Positions 1 through 5,843 of a stretch of 5,864 nt of DNA are shown in pieces (positions within the stretch are counted from its first letter, which is position 1; every line of letters begins with the position of its first letter). The stretch is taken from assembly GCA_964194625.1 (NCBI GenBank), contig CAXMNC010000292.1:1-5864 (forward strand), given 5' to 3'. Source of the DNA: SPGG2 sp964194625. GTDB taxonomy: Bacteria; Pseudomonadota; Gammaproteobacteria; Acidiferrobacterales; SPGG2. The position numbers were made by a program, and so were the translations under genes. Below the pieces are notes generated by a model. That model made no database searches and was not told where the DNA came from. It saw nothing but the letters and a program-made list of their open reading frames with translations.

Positions 1-21
1 ACGCTTGCACAGGAATGCTCG

Positions 22-229
22 AATGTCCGCTTCTGGCTATCAACTGCCTAACTGGTCGCAACCATTGGACGGCCGCTTTGCGATCCCATAGCGGACGTTC
101 GCGACGGCGGCCTTGAATGGCCGTTTTGGGTCGACTCCAGCCGTTCGCGATCGTCTCATTTCGGCCAAAAGCGGTCGTTCGTTGGGGCTAACCGCAATGG
201 CCGCTTCCGGATCAGAAAGCAGTCGTTGG
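22..229. repeat. Cluster of alternating short inverted repeats (intergenic palindromic repeat family)
   Basis: About six related 13-16 base units lie here in alternating orientation. Forward units of the type AATGGCCGCTTTTGG occur at 22-36, 71-80 (partial), 116-130 and 196-210. Reverse units of the type CCAAAAGCGGTCGTT occur at 87-100, 165-180 and 214-228. The pairs 116-130/165-180 and 196-210/214-228 are nearly complementary and could fold as hairpins on either strand. The same unit recurs at 3537-3612 in this window, so it is a dispersed family rather than a single stem-loop. The cluster lies downstream of the minus-strand cytochrome gene, where it could stop transcription or protect the mRNA end. 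The stretch 1-336 holds no gene that I can support. Confidence 0.65.
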
Positions 230-336
230 GCCGACATGCATAATACTTCCGCAGTTGAACATCCCATCTCGGACATCACTCCAGTCCCCGCACCGTGCTG
301 CGTGCAACCCACATTCCTCTGGATTTAGGCGGTCAC

Positions 337-1140
337 TTACTCCTTTATCTTCTCTGCCAGAGCGTCGAGCGAGAATACGTAGCTGTCCTCGGCCAGTGGC
401 TTGTGGCAGGCAAAGCACTTTGCCTGGTTGACGCCCTGCTTGACTTGGCCGTCGGTGGAGAGGACAGCATAATTCCAGTCGCCGTTGCGGTAGAGGTTGG
501 GGATCCCGTCACCCCAGCCTGCCTGCATCTCCATGGCGGTGTAGAACGACAGCTTTTCCGACACGAAAAAGCCATCTGGCCCGACGACAGGCTCGCCGCC
601 GGCATCGAGTTTGGCCTCATATGCCTCTACGAAAAACATAGCGCCGTGGGGTATGGGCTCGCCTGCGTGCGCGGCCTGCACTGCAACGTCGTTGGCGAAG
701 TACTTCCGAACCTGCTTCCGGTCGGGGAAGTTGATCGTCATGTACCAGGTGAAGGTGTCTTGGTAATCTTGCGGAAATCGCACTCGGGTCTTGTTGATTT
801 CGGGCAGCAGCTCAGAAAGTTCGCTGCCCGAGGCGCCTGGGAGGCTGTTCCAGAACACAGCCAGGTCTGCGATGTCAGCATCGCTCAGTGCACCAGCAAT
901 TGGATTCATGATGGCATTCTTGCGCGTGCCGTCCCGGAACGCATTGAGCTGGTTGACCAGATAGTCGACCTTCTGGCTGGCAAGGTTCGGAATGTCGCCA
1001 CTAACGCTGATGCCATTTCGGCCGTGGCATGCGGCACAGGCTTCGGCCTTTTCCTTGCCCGCCGCGATATCGGCCGCTTCGGCGGATGTCAGGCTGGTAA
1101 TCATGACCAGAGCGCTAACCGCTCCGAGAACAATTTTCAT
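337..1140 (-). CDS. Exported cytochrome c / cytochrome P460 domain protein
   Basis: The 267-residue product is a predicted periplasmic electron carrier or haem enzyme. Residues 1-22 are a signal peptide (MK start, hydrophobic core, cleavage near SAEA-A). Residues 23-102 form a class I, c553-like cytochrome c domain with haem motif CAACH at 35-39 and a likely axial Met78 in MNPIA, followed by the usual LSDADIADLA helix. Residues about 117-265 match the cytochrome P460 family: the segments TFTWYMTINFPDRKQVRKYF and PHGAMFFVEAYEAKL, then GDWNYAV and a second haem motif CFACH at 242-246 followed by KPLAEDSYVF. Family members include enzymes that oxidise hydroxylamine, but many P460-domain proteins have no known substrate, so the reaction here is open. 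The ATG is supported by a strong Shine-Dalgarno, GGGAGGA on the minus strand (1149-1155), eight bases upstream. It lies 246 bases after the cupin gene and may have its own promoter. Confidence 0.9.
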   Translation of the reverse strand: MKIVLGAVSALVMITSLTSAEAADIAAGKEKAEACAACHGRNGISVSGDIPNLASQKVDYLVNQLNAFRDGTRKNAIMNPIAGALSDADIADLAVFWNSLPGASGSELSELLPEINKTRVRFPQDYQDTFTWYMTINFPDRKQVRKYFANDVAVQAAHAGEPIPHGAMFFVEAYEAKLDAGGEPVVGPDGFFVSEKLSFYTAMEMQAGWGDGIPNLYRNGDWNYAVLSTDGQVKQGVNQAKCFACHKPLAEDSYVFSLDALAEKIKE

Positions 1141-1362
1141 GGGGTAGTTCCTCCCTAATCGGAACGTGTAGTGATGTGGGCGCTGATTGCCGTCGTGTGC
1201 CTGCCGGATGTCCAGCTGAGCACCGGTTGAGGCCAGTCGCGCTGAATCGTAGCTCGAACTCCACTAGTCCGGAGTCACATGCGTGTGATGAGTGGCGGAA
1301 GTTCGAGGCATCTCCTCTGCAGGAGGCGGCAAGGTTGTCCGGTTGCCAGAGGCGATGCACGC

Positions 1363-1379
1363 TGCCGCCCGCGGCGGCA
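1363..1379 (-). terminator. GC-rich hairpin just after the cupin gene (possible terminator)
   Basis: TGCCGCC (1363-1369) and GGCGGCA (1373-1379) are perfectly complementary around a three-base loop, giving a 7-pair stem that starts seven bases beyond the cupin stop codon. No run of U follows on the minus strand, so it is not a classical intrinsic terminator. It may end the RuBisCO-like/cupin transcript with help from Rho, or protect its 3' end. The rest of 1141-1386 holds no gene and presumably contains the leader and promoter of the cytochrome gene, though I see no clear -35/-10 pair there. Confidence 0.35.
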
Positions 1380-1386
1380 CGGGGGC

Positions 1387-1851
1387 TCAGAAACTTGGCA
1401 CACGGCGAAGGAACGCCGCGACTTGCGGATTGGACTCGAGCTCGCGCAACTCTCCCTCGGAGGGGAGCTGAGGCCTGTCGCGCGCGGCGTTGACCATGCA
1501 GAGAAAGCCGAGTGGGGCATCGGCGGCAGCGCGGAACTGGTGCCAGATCATTGGCGGCACGGTGACGAGGTCGTGGGCCGCGACCGCGCGCACCTCGTGC
1601 CCGACGAGACACTCGCCGTGGCCGCGCAGAATCATGACGGCGTGGACGTGCTTGTGCCTTTCAAGTGTCGAGTAACCGCCGGGCTCAATGTCGAAGAAAC
1701 GCAACTCAGAAGCCAGCTCGGGGGCTGAGAAAAGCACCTGGCGCGAGATCCCCTCGAAGAGAGCGCTGCCCTCCTCTTTATAGGCGTGCTGCTCGACGCC
1801 CTCCCAGCGAAACCCTTCGAGGAACCTCAGTACGCGTCCGGTTTCGACCAT
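1387..1851 (-). CDS. Cupin; probable 1-methylthioxylulose 5-phosphate methylsulfurylase
   Basis: A 154-residue single-domain cupin. Motif 1 lies at about 56-77: EPGG, then ERHKHVH with likely metal ligands among His66, His68 and His70, then RGHGECLVG. Motif 2 is VPPMIWHQF (98-106), where His104 is the expected third histidine. There is no signal peptide, so it is cytosolic. In Rhodospirillum rubrum, a cupin encoded close to a RuBisCO-like protein removes the methylthio group from 1-methylthioxylulose 5-phosphate, giving 1-deoxyxylulose 5-phosphate (an isoprenoid precursor) and methanethiol. The N-terminal stretch with WEGVE, YKEEG and LF.G.SRQVLF resembles my recollection of that cupin. The gene starts 12 bases after the RuBisCO-like stop codon, and the GAGG that can serve as its ribosome binding site overlaps that TGA, so the two are probably translationally coupled. 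The family call is firm. The reaction is inferred from motif and neighbour; a generic metal-binding cupin is the alternative. Confidence 0.8.
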   Translation of the reverse strand: MVETGRVLRFLEGFRWEGVEQHAYKEEGSALFEGISRQVLFSAPELASELRFFDIEPGGYSTLERHKHVHAVMILRGHGECLVGHEVRAVAAHDLVTVPPMIWHQFRAAADAPLGFLCMVNAARDRPQLPSEGELRELESNPQVAAFLRRVPSF

Positions 1852-1863
1852 CTTCTCAACGCC

Positions 1864-2976
1864 TCATCCGTCCGGGTACCGCGCCACCCGCCGCGCGAAA
1901 GCCGCCGTTTCCTCGGTCAGGCGCTCGCGCGCCGCGAGCAGACCGCCACCGATTAGCAGCATCGCGTCCTGCCCATAGAAATCAAGCATTTCGGTCACGC
2001 GGTCCAGTGTCATACCACCGGCCGGCACCGGAACGGTTGCCTTTAAGCCGCCCCAGGGTGCGCGTGCGGCCTTGGCGAGCCGCTGGCAGGTCTCAGTCGA
2101 ATAGCCGAAGCGGCCACCGTGATTGGGAAAAATGGTCGCATCGGCACCAAAGAGCCTGAACAGCTTGCCGAGAAGCAGCGGCGGCGCGATGCGTTGCACT
2201 CCAGCCAGCGCTGGGTGCGCCATGTTGGCCATGTCGGGGAATTCGCACACTAGGGCATGGAATGTGGGAAGCCCCACGACCATTGGTGCGATCAACACCG
2301 TGTCGACGCCTTCCTCGCGCGCGACGCTGACCTGGCGCCGCAACTGATCGAGGTGACCAGAAAGGCTAGGTACGTATCGGGTGCGCCCACCTGTCTCCGC
2401 GTTGGCCTCGGCGACGGCGCGGGCGATGGCGCGGACCCGCTCGGGGAAGGGGCTGTAGGCCTGGTCCGCGAGGCCATGGTCGTCCTTGATGAAGTCAACA
2501 CCGCCGCGGGCGAATCGCATCGCGAGATCCGCGAGCGCCTCCGGCGGCATTCCCTGCGGCTTCAGGGCCGAACAGGTCATAGCGCGCCCCTCGGCTCCCG
2601 ATCGCCGCCGCAGCCCCTCAAAGCCATGGTGCGGGCCGCCAAACGCCGCCAGAACCTCCGACGGGAAGACGACGTCCTCAAGCGCCACGTCATCGTGAAT
2701 TGAGGTGTTGCCGAACAGCATGTTCATGAGCTGCCCGGGCTCGAGGCCGGTCGTCGCCGTTGCGAGAGCGATGCGCACCTCGAAGACGCTGCCGCCGCAG
2801 TCGTCGATCGACTCGACACGACCGACGATGTCCGCAAGGACGCGCGAATCGTCGATCGCCGAGATCGGCATCTCGACGCTCTGCTCGACCGCAATAGCCG
2901 CTGCGCGGCTGTCGATAGACGCGGCGTCACAGCGGACAAGATAGATTGCAATGATCCTAGGCATGGCAGCCATCAT
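1864..2976 (-). CDS. RuBisCO-like protein (form IV); probable 5-methylthioribulose 1-phosphate isomerase type
   Basis: A RuBisCO large-subunit homologue that lacks carboxylase chemistry. Residue numbers count from an upstream TTG at 3012. An N-terminal domain (about 18-130) precedes a TIM barrel. Visible sites are LKPQG with Lys151, GGVDFIKDDHG (170-180) with the carbamylation-type Lys176 and Asp178, MAHPAL with His266, GGRFG (299-303), VPAGGM (329-334) and the phosphate-binding GGG (355-357). In true RuBisCO the metal motif is KDDE; here the glutamate is histidine, and KPK is KPQ. At about 370 residues it is shorter than form I/II subunits. With the coupled cupin downstream, the likely role is the methylthioadenosine-isoprenoid shunt: 5-methylthioribulose 1-phosphate to 1-methylthioxylulose 5-phosphate. 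Other RuBisCO-like functions (MtnW enolase, isoapionate pathway) are less likely given this neighbour. The start is uncertain: ATG codons lie at 2976, 2973 and 2964, none with a strong ribosome site, and family homology begins at MPRIIAIYLV (2964). Confidence 0.88.
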   Translation of the reverse strand: MMAAMPRIIAIYLVRCDAASIDSRAAAIAVEQSVEMPISAIDDSRVLADIVGRVESIDDCGGSVFEVRIALATATTGLEPGQLMNMLFGNTSIHDDVALEDVVFPSEVLAAFGGPHHGFEGLRRRSGAEGRAMTCSALKPQGMPPEALADLAMRFARGGVDFIKDDHGLADQAYSPFPERVRAIARAVAEANAETGGRTRYVPSLSGHLDQLRRQVSVAREEGVDTVLIAPMVVGLPTFHALVCEFPDMANMAHPALAGVQRIAPPLLLGKLFRLFGADATIFPNHGGRFGYSTETCQRLAKAARAPWGGLKATVPVPAGGMTLDRVTEMLDFYGQDAMLLIGGGLLAARERLTEETAAFARRVARYPDG

Positions 2977-3080
2977 CAGGTTGCCGGACTCGACCCGTAC
3001 CCTAGCAGGCAAAGGGCCGAACGTCTGCCTCGGGCGTGTCTGTCAATTGTGCTACTGTTACTTGATCGAGTTTGCTGGTA

Positions 3081-3106
3081 ATCGACTAGATCTGCAGATC
3101 GTCGAT
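3081..3106. promoter_or_regulatory. Long dyad symmetry upstream of the RuBisCO-like gene (candidate operator)
   Basis: ATCGAC (3081-3086) and GTCGAT (3101-3106) are exact reverse complements. They flank GATCTGCAGATC (3089-3100), which is itself a perfect 12-base palindrome. Only a two-base bulge (TA, 3087-3088) breaks the symmetry. The element sits about 105-130 bases upstream of the RuBisCO-like start, in the gene-free stretch 2977-3201, where a promoter would be expected. A TTGACA hexamer lies between it and the gene (minus strand, 3046-3041), but no good -10 box follows at 17 bases. It could be a dimeric repressor or activator site, or an RNA hairpin in the leader. No regulator gene is present in the window. 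Confidence 0.4.
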
Positions 3107-3201
3107 AGGCTGCATTTTTCAGATGAGTCTCCCCAAATACGATTGAATCGGTCGGGTGCAAGTCTCGGCCGTCTAGGAACATAGTATTTCCATGCCATAC
3201 T

Positions 3202-3369
3202 CTAAAACGGACGGTGGCGCGAACCACGGCGATGACGCGAACCATTGGGATCACGAGCGATAGCGCGGTTACGGGCGGCTCGCACAATCATCCACACGGC
3301 AGGAACCGCTATTACGAGTATTCCTAGGCCCAAAATAATCGCGCCCAGCCATGTCACCTCGGAGAACAT
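3202..3369 (-). CDS. Small single-pass membrane protein with a basic tail, hypothetical
   Basis: A 55-codon reading frame, ATG to TAG, giving a protein with one obvious membrane segment. Residues 7-29 are hydrophobic (WLGAIILGLGILVIAVPAVW and following residues). They are followed by a strongly basic tail from Arg30 on, which holds two imperfect copies of a six-residue unit, GSRHRR and GSRHRP (residues 48-55 and just before). The inside-positive tail suggests a cytosolic C-terminus. Upstream of the ATG there is only a weak AGAG (3377-3380) as ribosome site. It reads in the same direction as the RuBisCO-like gene, about 225 bases ahead of it, so it may be its own unit. I do not recognise the family. 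The composition (hydrophobic run, then Arg-rich tail) is what supports coding; a chance frame cannot be excluded. Confidence 0.45.
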   Translation of the reverse strand: MFSEVTWLGAIILGLGILVIAVPAVWMIVRAARNRAIARDPNGSRHRRGSRHRPF

Positions 3370-3536
3370 CCCGGGACTCTACTTTCGACGTCACAGGGCA
3401 TGAGAGTGTTGCCGTTGCTTAAGGGACAGCTCGGTCACTCAGGCAGCCTACCACCGATTGGCCCAGAGCGGGGCAGATATCAGCGTGCGATTGTCGTGAC
3501 TTTATCCAGGAATCAATGTTGCGAGTCGTCTTGGAC

Positions 3537-3612
3537 GGCTGTTTTCGGCGAGAAACGGTCATTCACTGGGACCATGCGCAAGGTCCGCTTACAGATCAGA
3601 AAACGGTCGTTC
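3537..3612. repeat. Second copy of the intergenic palindromic repeat cluster
   Basis: Units of the same family as at 22-229 recur here: GGCTGTTTTCGG (3537-3547 region), AGAAACGGTCATT (3551-3563), AGGTCCGCTT (3581-3590) and AGAAAACGGTCGTTC (3598-3612). The first two and the last two are opposed and can pair as hairpins, though with mismatches. This cluster lies in the 349-base gene-free stretch 3370-3718, between the minus-strand small membrane protein and the plus-strand GFA gene, where transcription diverges. No other structure is clear in that stretch. Confidence 0.55.
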
Positions 3613-3718
3613 GGACAGGGTTCCTAAAACCGCCGGTCTTGACCCTACTCGAACACTCGTCATTCCAAGTGCAGACTCGCATATTGAATAATTCGCGACC
3701 GATCAGTGAGACGGACCC

Positions 3719-4210
3719 ATGGATGAATTCGAAAAACTCTTCGCGCTCTCCGACGATACGAATTTCGAGGCCAGGTACGAAGCGAGCTGCCACTGCGGGA
3801 CGGTTCGATATCACGTCTGCTCCGATCCCGTAGACGCGAAAATCTGTCACTGCATCATGTGCCAGAAGCTGCATGGTGCGCCGATGCAGTGGGCCGCCAT
3901 ATTCCATAAGCACCACGTCAGATTTAGCGCAGGGATAAATCACTTGAGATTCTTCAACGGCAATCTGAACAAAGCCGGGAGAATCCTGCCCTGCAAAGTG
4001 AGCTGCAGTCATTGCGGCGCACACCTCGCTGATGAAGGAAGGAATATGTGGCTCGCGTTTCCGTCGCTCTTCGACTTTGGGACACCGCCCAAAGTACCTG
4101 AGACGTTTAAGCCGACATGTCACATATTCTACGCAGCCAGGGTTTTCGATATGGACGATGGATTGCCCAAGTGGTCTGGCCACAGTGAAGTCTCGGCTCG
4201 CCTTGAGTGA
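3719..4210 (+). CDS. GFA/CENP-V family zinc-binding protein
   Basis: A 163-residue cytosolic protein with the full cysteine signature of the GFA (glutathione-dependent formaldehyde-activating) fold. SCHCGTVRY gives Cys24 and Cys26, ICHCIMCQ gives Cys43, Cys45 and Cys48, and SCSHCGAHL gives Cys96 and Cys99. In the founding enzyme these residues hold two zinc ions, and the protein was proposed to speed the joining of formaldehyde and glutathione. That activity has been disputed and most family members have no known substrate, so only the family is assigned. The first 20 residues precede the domain. The ATG at 3719 has only a weak purine-rich stretch (GTGAGACGG) ahead of it. Base composition is visibly less GC-rich than the minus-strand genes, with many A/T third positions. 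A link to methanethiol-derived formaldehyde from the neighbouring pathway is possible but unproven. Confidence 0.88.
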   Translation: MDEFEKLFALSDDTNFEARYEASCHCGTVRYHVCSDPVDAKICHCIMCQKLHGAPMQWAAIFHKHHVRFSAGINHLRFFNGNLNKAGRILPCKVSCSHCGAHLADEGRNMWLAFPSLFDFGTPPKVPETFKPTCHIFYAARVFDMDDGLPKWSGHSEVSARLE

Positions 4211-4215
4211 TTCAT

Positions 4216-4256
4216 CTCTCATCGGCACCAAAGGGCCCTAATTCTCGATAGGAGAG
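4216..4256 (+). other. Imperfect hairpin right after the GFA gene
   Basis: CTCTC plus ATCG (4216-4224) can pair with CGAT and GAGAG (4246-4249 and 4252-4256), with a two-base bulge, and the loop holds GGGCCC (4233-4238). It begins six bases after the GFA stop. No U-run follows, so a terminator role is only a possibility. The remaining spacer to 4405 shows no other clear element. No stop codon occurs in the GFA frame between the GFA TGA and a TAA at 4376, but no start codon lies there either. Confidence 0.25.
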
Positions 4257-4405
4257 ACCGACCCCCCAGCAAGCAATCGAACCAATTCAGAGAGAGCGAA
4301 AAAGCCGTCATCTCAGGCGGCGAGATCGCGTCACTCAGCCAGCACTATGGCGCGGGAAACAGCCACGCAATCCCCTAAGAGGCGAACACAGAAAAAGCGC
4401 ATGAA

Positions 4406-5575
4406 ATGGAGCCAATCACCATAACAGACAAAGTCCGGGCCATCATGATGGAGTTCGCCGAACAAACCGGACTTTCGGATGAAAAGAAGTCGCCGCGTCG
4501 ATATCTTTGGACGGATGCCTTCGCCGTATGCAATTTCCTGACTCTGTACCGCCAATTAGGCGAAGAAAGATACCAGCGCCTCGCATTGGATCTGGTCGAT
4601 CAGGTCCATGCCGTCCTCGGACGGCACCGTGAAGACGATCCGCGCACCGGCTGGATAAGTGGACTTGACGATGTAACGGGGGCAAAACACCCGACGGCGG
4701 GTGGTCTCAGGATCGGCAAAAACCTTAATGAACGCAAGGCAGATGAACCCTTTGACGAACGGTTGGAATGGGACCGGGACGGTCAGTATTTTCACTATCT
4801 GGCCAAATGGATGCATGCGCTTGCACGAGTTGGAACGGCAACGGCGGAACCTAGGTACATTCTATGGGCGCTAGAACTGGCGAAGGCCGCTCATGCCGCA
4901 TTTGCCTATGTCCCTGTAACAGGCAGCGCGACGCGAATGTATTGGAAAATGAGCATTGATCTATCGCGTCCGCTTGTTCCATCGATGGGCCTGCACGATC
5001 CACTCGATGCATTCGTCACCCACAACGAACTTCGCTATTGCGCGCGAAAGCATCCTGGCGACGCCGCGTTGCTCGATATAGATGATCAGATCGCCGAGGC
5101 CGCCGCCATGTGCGAAGGAAAAGACTTTGCCACGGACGATCCACTGGGCATCGGTGGACTATTGTTCGATGCGTGCCGGGTAGCTCAGATGACCGCCGGA
5201 GGCGGTCTTGAAGCGCCCGCGCTTCTGGAGACGCTGTTGCGATCTTCGAAGAACGGCCTGGATGCTTTCCTGTGCAGAGATCCGTTGAATAGTCCTGTGA
5301 ACTACAGGCTGGCCTTCCGCGAACTGGGGCTGTCGATCGGATTGCGGGCTATAGAGAGGACTCGGGACCTCATTGCGACCAACGGAAGGCTGTTCAACGA
5401 TAGTCTGGTTCGCCAGTTCGAGAGCCTTACGGAGTATGAGTCGCTGAGCGGTCCGATAGAGCGCTTCTGGTGCGAACCCACCCATCAACAGAGCGCGGGC
5501 TGGCGGGCGCATCGCGATATAAATATGGTCATGTTGGCGACAAGCCTCAGCCCAGAGGAGTTCTTGCTCCTGTAG
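4406..5575 (+). CDS. Conserved protein of unknown function, probably an all-helical (alpha/alpha) barrel
   Basis: A 389-residue cytosolic protein without signal peptide or membrane segments. I do not recognise a named family. Its pattern of repeated helices rich in aromatic and acidic residues suggests an alpha/alpha toroid like those of six-hairpin glycosidases or sugar epimerases. Strong motif-like stretches are RYLWTDAFAVCNFL (32-45), GRHREDDPRTGWISGL (72-87), ERLEWDRDGQYFHYLAKWMHAL (118-139), YWKMSIDLSRPLVPSMG (179-195) followed by HDPLDAF, and near the C-terminus RFWCEPTHQQSAGW (353-366) and HRDINMVMLA (369-378). The clustered Asp/Glu/His/Trp residues look like a substrate pocket, but no catalytic pair can be named. 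The ATG at 4406 lacks a good ribosome site; Met14/15 are later alternatives, though they would remove conserved-looking sequence. It follows the GFA gene by 195 bases on the same strand and could share its transcript. The coding call is firm, the fold is inference. Confidence 0.82.
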   Translation: MEPITITDKVRAIMMEFAEQTGLSDEKKSPRRYLWTDAFAVCNFLTLYRQLGEERYQRLALDLVDQVHAVLGRHREDDPRTGWISGLDDVTGAKHPTAGGLRIGKNLNERKADEPFDERLEWDRDGQYFHYLAKWMHALARVGTATAEPRYILWALELAKAAHAAFAYVPVTGSATRMYWKMSIDLSRPLVPSMGLHDPLDAFVTHNELRYCARKHPGDAALLDIDDQIAEAAAMCEGKDFATDDPLGIGGLLFDACRVAQMTAGGGLEAPALLETLLRSSKNGLDAFLCRDPLNSPVNYRLAFRELGLSIGLRAIERTRDLIATNGRLFNDSLVRQFESLTEYESLSGPIERFWCEPTHQQSAGWRAHRDINMVMLATSLSPEEFLLL

Positions 5576-5660
5576 GCGTATGGCTTGAATAGCTTCCCAA
5601 TGGCCTGCCCCCCTTTGACCGGCTCCAGATGCTGAGTTTCAGAACTACGGTGTGGACTGG

Positions 5661-5843
5661 GCTCAGCGTGCCCGCCTCGAAGCCAACCACCTCAATCGCA
5701 TGATCGAAGCCCCCGAGACAGGCGACGATATCGGTCACCTCGGACGGAACAGTCCGTTCTGGATAAACAGTACCCTGATCATCGATGATGCAGATCGCGA
5801 CAGATCGAAGAGATACATCCAGTCCAGCGTAATAGGTTATCAT
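5661..5843 (-). pseudogene. IS110-family transposase, N-terminal remnant
   Basis: The first 60 or so codons of an IS110-type (DEDD) transposase. MITYYAGLDVSLRSVAICII carries the first catalytic aspartate (Asp9) of the RuvC-like domain, and the match runs through VVGFEAGTLS. After that the protein sequence no longer resembles the family, and the frame runs on through unrelated residues to a stop at 5547, inside the end of the neighbouring gene. Full-length IS110 transposases have roughly 300-400 residues, so the rest of the DEDD domain and the C-terminal serine domain are missing. The start is intact, with AAGGAG five bases upstream of the ATG, so a truncated peptide could still be made. Loss of sequence after about 5660 points to a deletion or a recombination break, leaving about 85 bases (5576-5660) of uncertain origin before the upstream gene. 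The left end of the element lies beyond the window. Confidence 0.75.

Noticed and set aside
22..229. Possible CRISPR array
   Set aside because: The units alternate in orientation, vary in sequence and have no regular spacers; no cas genes are present.
295..1158. A 287-codon plus-strand open frame across the cytochrome gene
   Set aside because: It is antisense to a gene with a signal peptide, two haem motifs and a strong ribosome site, and its translation shows no domain.
1275..1288. Perfect small inverted repeat TCACA-N4-TGTGA upstream of the cytochrome gene
   Set aside because: The half-sites are in the opposite order from a CRP-type site and a 5-pair stem is common by chance.
1115..1728. 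Several frames of 80-165 codons on both strands between the cytochrome and cupin genes
   Set aside because: They are Arg/Pro/Ser-rich, as expected of off-frame reading of GC-rich DNA, and overlap the cupin gene.
2977..3012. A TTG start at 3012 for the RuBisCO-like gene
   Set aside because: There is no ribosome site before it, the extra residues do not look like family sequence, and three ATG codons follow closely.
3596..4231. A 211-codon minus-strand frame opposite the GFA gene
   Set aside because: The plus strand encodes the complete GFA cysteine signature; the antisense product shows no motif.
4211..4405. Open stretch in the same frame as both the GFA gene and the 389-residue gene, suggesting a broken fusion
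   Set aside because: Two in-frame stops intervene, the stretch has no start codon and no recognisable domain, and both flanking proteins look complete.
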